Shown: positions 1-4,254 of the stretch, in pieces
How positions within the stretch are numbered: position 1 is the first letter of the stretch
Layout of the letters: each line of letters starts with the position of its first letter
Position numbers and translations under genes: made by a program
Notes under the pieces: model-generated
Told to the model about the DNA's origin: nothing
The model's database searches: none
Seen by the model: only the letters and a program-made list of their open reading frames with translations
DNA from: Methanocorpusculum sp.
GTDB taxonomy: Archaea > Halobacteriota > Methanomicrobia > Methanomicrobiales > Methanocorpusculaceae
Direction of reading: 5' to 3'
DNA length: 5,111 nucleotides
NCBI GenBank assembly: GCA_029987025.1
Contig: DALTWQ010000081.1
Location: 1-5,111, forward strand

Positions 1-54
1 CGTGGAAATCCGTGTGTAATCCGCGGGAATCCGTGTTTTACGCGCGAATGCGCG
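1..54. repeat. Short degenerate CGYG tandem array, phased at about 10 bp, cut by the window edge
   Basis: Six CGTG/CGCG tetramers begin at 1, 11, 22, 32, 41 and 51, so successive spacings are 10, 11, 10, 9 and 10 bp, about one helical turn. The spacers are A/T-leaning and often contain AAT followed by C. AATCCG recurs at 7, 18 and 28. The last two units form an exact 6-bp inverted repeat (40-45 with 50-55, loop GAAT). Two forward frames are open across it (to stops at 78-80 and 124-126), but they encode only repetitive short peptides that I do not recognise. It could be an intergenic repeat family or a protein-binding array. The left boundary is not visible. Confidence 0.5.
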
Positions 55-85
55 TTATATTTGAAAATAAACAGTACTAGTTCCC

Positions 86-122
86 ATTCAGAAAGGGGAG
101 AGCTGAATAGTTTCTTTTTTTT
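86..122 (+). terminator. Probable rightward terminator: hairpin followed by T-tract
   Basis: ATTCAG (86-91) pairs exactly with CTGAAT (103-108) around an 11-base purine-rich loop. Two bases later the strand reads TTTC followed by eight T residues (115-122). Archaeal RNA polymerase terminates at oligo-T with or without a hairpin, so this is a reasonable 3' end for a gene or RNA transcribed from left of the window. No such gene is visible inside the window. Confidence 0.45.
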
Positions 123-238
123 ATAGAGAATATCAGGAAACCCCGAAAACAAAAAGCAAACAAACAGGATACTCTATCTAAACATAGTCTGTTTACCCAA
201 ATAGACAGGATTTAAAAAGAGTGTGCCGGCTGCAGTTA

Positions 239-254
239 TGCTGAATTTTCAGCA
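239..254. repeat. Perfect short inverted repeat
   Basis: TGCTGA (239-244) is exactly complementary to TCAGCA (249-254), with a four-base loop ATTT. Neither strand has a T-run following it, so it does not look like a terminator. It could be a protein-binding palindrome or a small RNA hairpin. No neighbouring gene points to a role. Confidence 0.4.
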
Positions 255-380
255 GCTGCTTACTATAGAAACCTGATACAAAAATCGGAGACGAAAATCC
301 GCCCGTTCGATTTACGCAATCACGCCTGTTTTATTGAGAAAATAGTCCATACTTTCGTTTATGCAGCAAAATAAACACAT

Positions 381-397
381 AAAAACAAAAAACAAAA
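381..397 (-). terminator. Oligo-T terminator of the tRNA gene
   Basis: On the minus strand, starting four bases after the tRNA discriminator base, the sequence runs T4-G-T6-G-T5. Such oligo-T stretches are the usual termination signal for archaeal RNA polymerase, and no hairpin is needed. Confidence 0.7.
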
Positions 398-400
398 TTA

Positions 401-472
401 CGTCCTGACGGGGATTCGAACCCCGGTCTAAAGCTCCGCAGGCTCTAAGGATATCCTCTACCCTACCAGGAC
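401..472 (-). tRNA. tRNA-Arg, anticodon GCG
   Basis: The minus strand folds into a full cloverleaf of 72 bases. The acceptor stem GTCCTGG pairs with TCAGGAC, with one G-U at the seventh pair. The D-loop is AGAGGATA, with conserved A14, G18-G19 and A21. The anticodon stem AGAGC/GCTTT (one G-U) closes the loop CTGCGGA. The T-arm is CGGGG-TTCGAAT-CCCCG. Positions 34-36 read GCG (window 439-437), decoding CGC and, by wobble, CGU. C35 and A20, the known arginine identity elements, are both present. The D-stem is weak, with a G10-U25 pair and a U13/U22 mismatch. The discriminator is G and no CCA is encoded, so the tail must be added by CCA-adding enzyme. There is no intron. It lies downstream of pelA on the same strand but has its own promoter and terminator. 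Confidence 0.95.
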
Positions 473-512
473 ACTTGACCGCACTTAGGCGCCTTATACT
501 ATTGTACTTTTC

Positions 513-522
513 AGTATATAAA
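513..522 (-). promoter_or_regulatory. TATA box of the tRNA-Arg gene
   Basis: The minus strand reads TTTATATACT, a close match to the archaeal TATA element. Its centre lies about 45 bases upstream of the mature tRNA 5' end, so initiation 25 or so bases downstream would give a leader of about 20 bases for RNase P to remove. An 8-bp palindrome, AGGCGCCT (487-494), sits close to the expected start point. Directly upstream of the TATA box is a separate perfect palindrome (523-534). Confidence 0.6.
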
Positions 523-534
523 GAAAACGTTTTC
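523..534. repeat. Perfect 12-bp palindrome abutting the tRNA TATA box
   Basis: GAAAACGTTTTC is an exact palindrome immediately upstream of the TATA element on the tRNA strand, at the place normally occupied by the TFB-recognition element. On the minus strand its right half, GTTTTC followed by TTT, is also the first T-rich tract after the pelA stop codon, so it may mark the pelA transcript end. Whether it is an operator, a BRE variant or chance cannot be decided from sequence alone. Confidence 0.4.
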
Positions 535-559
535 ATTCACATATTCATTCATACATTAA

Positions 560-1591
560 TCATGCAATAGGATACCGGAGAAGGGCTGCAATACCGCCGA
601 AAGCTTCGAGGCGTTTTCCGGGCTCGAACTCAGTTGATAGAACAACCGTGTCGGCTTTCATCTGCTCGGCATCCTCGAGGAGTTTTGCAAACCTTCCTTC
701 GCGAAGCATGGTATCCGAGATTAAAACCGACTCTGCCGCACCGAAATCAACAGCCCGCTGCACCTCGTCAATGCCGTATGCAGCAGCCCCGTTTTTCCCG
801 ATGCGCAGAAACAGTTCATCCATTACCGAGACCTCACGCGCCAGCTGGATATCTTCAGCCGCACGGGCTAAAACACCGTTTCCGATTGCCTCCTGAACCG
901 CACCGTAACCAGAACGCCGCGTTTCTGCGGTCATCACGCGGGACGCGGTATCAGGCGCTTTTGTCTTCAGGTACGATACAAAATCATCCTTTACAAAGCC
1001 GGGACCTGCGATGATGATAACTCCTGTAACCGGCGCAAGTTTTTCCGCGGCCGCGGCAAAGAGTGCTTCGCGGGAGTCGATGCCTGCTGTTTTTCCGCTG
1101 CCTAAGGTGAGTGTTACAATCCGCTCGGGGCCGTACTGTCTGATGCGGTAGAGTTCAATCTCGCCGTCTTCGACAGCGGCGATGTGCACAACGCCGTGAA
1201 CCGATGCGGAAACAGCCCGCTCGATGCGTGCCAAATCAACACCCATCCAGCGTTTGACGACCGATACCTCATACCCCGTTTCTATATTAATTGTATGGTG
1301 CTGCCCTAAATCAGGACCGGACACAATTGTTCCGAATACTCGTAAACGGTTCGCATCCGGGGAAAATTCAACTTTTTCCGCCTTCAGACCGATTCTGACC
1401 GGCCGCTTTTCCAGTTTTTCCGCACGGAGTTTATCGGACGGCCCGTCAACTGTTCTCATGGTCACCGCATAGACCGTGTCGCCTGCGGCTATCAGATGCG
1501 ACAGATGCCATAAGTCGTCGAGCGAATCAGCGGTGAGTTTGTACTCGCCGAATCCGTCATGTTTCAGCGGCTCTGCGGCTTCGGCCTTCAT
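560..1591 (-). CDS. pelA: aPelota, ribosome rescue factor (Dom34/Pelota family)
   Basis: Pelota is an eRF1-like protein that enters the A site of stalled or mRNA-end ribosomes with an aEF1A-type GTPase and, with ABCE1, promotes subunit splitting. It acts in the cytosol. The 343 residues match the family's usual length and three-domain order: an N-terminal Sm-like domain (about 1-130, with DDLWHL at 25-30 and NRLRVFG at 81-87), a central eRF1-like domain (about 132-255, with IAGPGF at 194-199) and a C-terminal eRF1-like domain (about 257-343, ending FGGIAALLRYPI). No GGQ motif is present, as expected for a factor that does not hydrolyse peptidyl-tRNA. The start codon overlaps the rqcH stop as ATGA, implying one transcript and coupled translation. 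A strong GGAGGT at 1603-1608 supports this start. No defect is seen. Confidence 0.96.
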   Translation of the reverse strand: MKAEAAEPLKHDGFGEYKLTADSLDDLWHLSHLIAAGDTVYAVTMRTVDGPSDKLRAEKLEKRPVRIGLKAEKVEFSPDANRLRVFGTIVSGPDLGQHHTINIETGYEVSVVKRWMGVDLARIERAVSASVHGVVHIAAVEDGEIELYRIRQYGPERIVTLTLGSGKTAGIDSREALFAAAAEKLAPVTGVIIIAGPGFVKDDFVSYLKTKAPDTASRVMTAETRRSGYGAVQEAIGNGVLARAAEDIQLAREVSVMDELFLRIGKNGAAAYGIDEVQRAVDFGAAESVLISDTMLREGRFAKLLEDAEQMKADTVVLSTEFEPGKRLEAFGGIAALLRYPIA

Positions 1592-3483
1592 ACGATATCA
1601 GAACCTCCGGGCGGCACAAAGGCGGCAACAGCTTCGGTGTTGAGCACGGCACGGACTGCTTTCGAGTCGCCGTCAGGCAGACTTTCCTTTAACTTGCGCA
1701 GAACTTTTTTGGCGATATCGTTTCCCTCGAAGGTGCCCGGGCGAAGCCGCACAAAGACTTTTGTCTTCTTTTCGATGACAGACGGAACACCGCCTATGAC
1801 CGCTAAGACCGGCTCGGTCATAAGGCCGATGGAGACTTCGAGCGGCACATCCTTGTGGATGGTGCGTTCTCCTCTGATGATAAATGAACCGTGCGCCACA
1901 TACTCTCCTGACTCAGGCGTCTTGCTCACCTGTGACGGAAGCGCTTCAATGACCGAACCGGATGCGCTGCCGGACGCCCAGAGACGCGAGTACGAGGCGG
2001 CAAAGGCGGCTGCTTCATCCATACGGGCGGTTTCACCTTTGACAATAACCGTTGATGCGCCGAACACATCAGCGTGGAGGAACCGGTCTTTTCCTTCCAT
2101 GTACTTTTTCACGAGCTCCTCGTTCTGGTCGGCATTTCTTCCGCCGATGACAAGTACGCCGTCAGAGGTTTCCATCCAGCGGAACCGGTGATACCATTTT
2201 GCTTTCAGTTTGCCGACTTTACGCTCTTCGGCTTTTTCCGCACGTTTTGCTCCGGCTTCCATGGCGCGAACAGCACCTGCTTTTTTCGCACGGAACTTTT
2301 TAGCCTGCTCGCTGTAGCGGCCGGCGTTTGCTTCCAGACTTTCGTGAATGAAGATAGTGACCTTCTGCTTTTCGCCGAGGTCGAGCACAACAGACGCTTT
2401 TGCCGCGTCAAGGGATACAATCCGCTTTGCAGCCGGCATGTCGCTTTTCTTTAAGACCGCGGCGATGTCCTGCCAGGACATCTTTTTCGAGGCGGCCTCT
2501 AAGACATCAATCGTCTCTTTTACCTCGCCGTAGTGTCCGTAGATGATTTCCGATGCTTCCGATGCAAGGGCTGCCTTCTTTTCGAAGGAGACTATCGCCT
2601 GTTCCTGCTGAAGTCTGATACGCTCTTTCGCGCTGAGTTTTACCTTCGTCTCCTCAGCTGCTTTTTTCTCCGGCTTCGGGTAGTAGGCATCAAGTGCGAG
2701 AGAAAACGTCGGGTATTTCGAGAGAGGCTCGCGCATCGAAGATACGTACGGGAACGCGCCTTTGGCATCGATTACCGCTTCTGCTGCAGAAAGACGGCCG
2801 AGCCATTCTTTCATTGCGTCATAGACGGGGCGAAGCTGTGCTTCGTCAGAAAACCGTGCCGGCATGGATTTGGAAATACCGGAGAGTTTACAGATTTCTT
2901 CCGAGGCAGGACCTCCTAAAAGCAGTTTTGTTGCAAGTGCGCGGACGATATCAGCGTCTTCGGCGATGATTTTATCTCTGAACTCTTCGTAGGTGAGATC
3001 TTCCGGACTTTTTACCTCGCGCTCATAGACCGCGCCTGCGACAATGTCTCTGTCGCGGAACCGGTGCTGGGTCAGCGCATTTATGATGACAAAATCCCTG
3101 TCTGTCAGAATCAGGTTTCCTTCGTCAAAGAGTTCTATTATTAAGTGATATTCATGTACCCCTTTGCCTATCTCGATGATGATTACGCGCTCTATGCCTT
3201 TCTGCCGGATGGATAAAACCCTGCCGCCTTCGATATATTTACGCAGGTACATCGAAAATCCGGACGGATTTTTCGGTGCAGGAGGCAGTTCGGATACTAA
3301 ATGCGCACGTACGCCTTTTTCGCAGTAGAGCATGTACCGCGCCTTTTCTTCGCCGTTTAAGCGGAATCCGAAGGATGTATTGTCATACTGATATATTTTG
3401 CCAATCCAGAGCGGAAGCTTCTCCGCGAGCTCATTTACTTCGGCCCGTACATCGACTCCGCTCATGCCCTGTTTCGTCGCCAT
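1588..3483 (-). CDS. rqcH: NFACT-family ribosome quality control protein (archaeal RqcH/NEMF/Rqc2)
   Basis: NFACT proteins bind large ribosomal subunits that still hold peptidyl-tRNA after splitting. Bacterial RqcH and yeast Rqc2 recruit tRNA to add C-terminal tails, and the archaeal activity is inferred by homology. The 631 residues show an NFACT-N domain (about 7-160, with conserved Asp11 in SGVDV, matching Asp9 of Rqc2), a helix-hairpin-helix region (about 175-235), coiled-coil segments (about 272-335 and 383-428) and an NFACT-R/DUF814 domain (about 429-545, with KWYHRFRW, GGRNADQNE and HADVFGAS). The conserved Asp-Arg of NFACT-N is Glu98-Arg99 here. I chose ATG at 3483 because the protein then begins just before the family N-terminus and because the divergent promoter lies directly upstream. 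The frame stays open to 4005, but that part is antisense to the next gene. A second ATG at 3465 (MSGVDV) is possible. It is cotranscribed with pelA. Confidence 0.94.
   Translation of the reverse strand: MATKQGMSGVDVRAEVNELAEKLPLWIGKIYQYDNTSFGFRLNGEEKARYMLYCEKGVRAHLVSELPPAPKNPSGFSMYLRKYIEGGRVLSIRQKGIERVIIIEIGKGVHEYHLIIELFDEGNLILTDRDFVIINALTQHRFRDRDIVAGAVYEREVKSPEDLTYEEFRDKIIAEDADIVRALATKLLLGGPASEEICKLSGISKSMPARFSDEAQLRPVYDAMKEWLGRLSAAEAVIDAKGAFPYVSSMREPLSKYPTFSLALDAYYPKPEKKAAEETKVKLSAKERIRLQQEQAIVSFEKKAALASEASEIIYGHYGEVKETIDVLEAASKKMSWQDIAAVLKKSDMPAAKRIVSLDAAKASVVLDLGEKQKVTIFIHESLEANAGRYSEQAKKFRAKKAGAVRAMEAGAKRAEKAEERKVGKLKAKWYHRFRWMETSDGVLVIGGRNADQNEELVKKYMEGKDRFLHADVFGASTVIVKGETARMDEAAAFAASYSRLWASGSASGSVIEALPSQVSKTPESGEYVAHGSFIIRGERTIHKDVPLEVSIGLMTEPVLAVIGGVPSVIEKKTKVFVRLRPGTFEGNDIAKKVLRKLKESLPDGDSKAVRAVLNTEAVAAFVPPGGSDIV
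1603..1608 (-). promoter_or_regulatory. Shine-Dalgarno site of pelA inside the rqcH 3' end
   Basis: The minus strand reads GGAGGT, ending 11 bases before the pelA ATG. It lies within the last codons of rqcH. It supports the ATG at 1591 and suggests that pelA can be initiated efficiently as well as by reinitiation at the ATGA overlap. Confidence 0.65.
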
Positions 3484-3488
3484 AAATC

Positions 3489-3500
3489 CTAATATAAATA
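3489..3500 (+). promoter_or_regulatory. Probable TATA element for the rightward Fe-S/EMC6-abce1 operon
   Basis: CTAATATAAATA resembles an archaeal TATA box. Initiation about 25 bases downstream, near 3520, would leave a leader of roughly 25-30 bases containing the Shine-Dalgarno site at 3534-3540. A nearly identical element (11 of 12 bases) occurs 23 bp to the right at 3512. Confidence 0.5.
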
Positions 3501-3511
3501 AGGCGTGGAAG

Positions 3512-3523
3512 CTAATATAATTA
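3512..3523 (-). promoter_or_regulatory. Probable TATA element for the leftward rqcH-pelA operon
   Basis: On the minus strand this is TAATTATATTAG. A start point about 25 bases downstream, near 3493, would give a very short leader of about 10 bases before the rqcH ATG. That leader would still include a weak AGGA (3487-3490) only three bases from the start codon. The two TATA-like elements cross over, so the two promoters overlap within 64 bp. Confidence 0.45.
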
Positions 3524-3533
3524 AACATTATTG

Positions 3534-3540
3534 AAAGGAG
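3534..3540 (+). promoter_or_regulatory. Shine-Dalgarno site of the Fe-S/EMC6 fusion gene
   Basis: AAAGGAG ends seven bases before the ATG at 3548, the usual distance. It fixes this start and is the only clear ribosome binding site of the rightward operon inside the window, because abce1 has none. Confidence 0.75.
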
Positions 3541-3547
3541 ATAATAC

Positions 3548-4252
3548 ATGCAGGTAGCATTCATACGAAAAGAAAAATGCGACACAGCAATGTGCAGCCG
3601 CTGCGTGAAGTTCTGTCCGGCGTCAAAGAAGAACATGCCGGTCATTTTCATCGGCAGAAATAAGAAGGCAACTGTCGTTGAAGAACTCTGTACCGGCTGC
3701 GGCAGATGTGTGAAAATCTGTCCGGAAAAAGCAATTGAGATGCGCTTTGTCCCGGACCCGGTTGTTGAAGTCACCCCGGCGCCGGGAGAAAAACCGGTAA
3801 ACCAGACGGCAAACCAGAAGCCCGAGGCAGACAAGGCCGCAGCAGATGCCAAACAGACAGCGCCGTCCGCATCTGAAGAACACGCGCCGGCACAGGCAGC
3901 AGCTCCGAAGCACAAAGAGACTCCGGAGGAAAAAACCGCACGCCTGAAGAAGGAACATGTTCTGCGCGTTATCAGAACCGCTATTGCACTGGTTCTTGGT
4001 ATCATTGCCGGTATTGTATCCTTCTACCTTGCAGGAACAAACATCTTCGACCCGACAAACCCGCCGAACTGGATTATCGGTATCTTAGTTGTTCTTGTCG
4101 CAATTGTAATTCAGAAGACCATCTTCATGCTCATCAAAATCGATGTGAGCAAACTCGGTAAGAAAGACTGGTTCTATCAGGGATTCATGACCTTCTGTGC
4201 ATGGTTTATGACCTGGACCATGCTGCTTTCAACAGCCCTTCTCACCCTCTGA
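3548..4252 (+). CDS. ABCE1-like 4Fe-4S domain fused to an EMC6-like membrane domain
   Basis: This 234-residue protein has three parts. Residues 1-65 form a two-cluster iron-sulfur domain with cysteines 11, 16, 19, 23 and 48, 51, 54, 58, each group ending in Cys-Pro. Its order, spacing and flanking residues (VEELCTGCGRCVKICP) mirror the N-terminus of the ABCE1 encoded next door. Residues 66-135 are a low-complexity linker rich in Pro, Ala, Lys and Glu. Residues 136-234 hold three predicted membrane helices (about 139-162, 174-195, 212-233) with GKKDWF and GFMTFCAWFMTWTMLLST, which resemble the archaeal EMC6-like family, relatives of a core subunit of the eukaryotic ER membrane protein complex insertase. 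No signal peptide is seen, so the clusters should face the cytoplasm. It is followed two bases later by abce1. A link between ribosome recycling and membrane insertion is inference. The EMC6 assignment is from motif memory; a generic ferredoxin-type membrane protein is the alternative. Confidence 0.85.
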   Translation: MQVAFIRKEKCDTAMCSRCVKFCPASKKNMPVIFIGRNKKATVVEELCTGCGRCVKICPEKAIEMRFVPDPVVEVTPAPGEKPVNQTANQKPEADKAAADAKQTAPSASEEHAPAQAAAPKHKETPEEKTARLKKEHVLRVIRTAIALVLGIIAGIVSFYLAGTNIFDPTNPPNWIIGILVVLVAIVIQKTIFMLIKIDVSKLGKKDWFYQGFMTFCAWFMTWTMLLSTALLTL

Positions 4253-4254
4253 TT

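Larger units (their letters stand above)
123..400. other. Intergenic stretch without a recognisable gene
   Basis: This stretch is A/T-rich and I find no open frame with family resemblance on either strand. It contains a short palindrome at 239-254, two copies of ACAGGAT (164-170 and 205-211), and the oligo-A run at 381-397 that serves as the tRNA terminator on the other strand. A weak TATA-like stretch (TTTAAAAAG, 211-219) is present but leads to nothing I can identify. A small untranslated RNA cannot be excluded. Confidence 0.5.

Noticed and set aside
1..126. Open forward frame ending at 124-126 as the C-terminus of an upstream gene
   Set aside because: Its translation is a repeat of short RGNPC-type units followed by residues encoded by a hairpin and T-tract that look like a terminator. 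A second frame is also open over the repeat. I cannot support it as coding.
312..536. Minus-strand 74-residue open frame
   Set aside because: It runs straight through the tRNA-Arg gene and its terminator, so it is a chance frame.
532..555. Two 12-base near-copies beginning TTCATTCA
   Set aside because: They match at about 10 of 12 positions, but the unit is very short and A/T-rich, so it is too weak to interpret between pelA and the tRNA promoter.
634..3485. Several plus-strand open frames opposite pelA and rqcH
   Set aside because: All are antisense shadows of two well-conserved genes, with arginine-, serine- or phenylalanine-rich low-information translations and no ribosome binding context.
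3623..3958. Minus-strand Cys/Phe-rich frame opposite the Fe-S/EMC6 gene
   Set aside because: The cysteines and phenylalanines are reverse-strand readings of the biased linker codons; no family signal is seen.
3484..4005. Upstream extension of the rqcH frame to an 805-residue protein
   Set aside because: The added residues are antisense to the Fe-S/EMC6 gene and cross the divergent promoter. They are Cys/Phe-rich without family resemblance, and the NFACT family N-terminus begins at the ATG at 3483.
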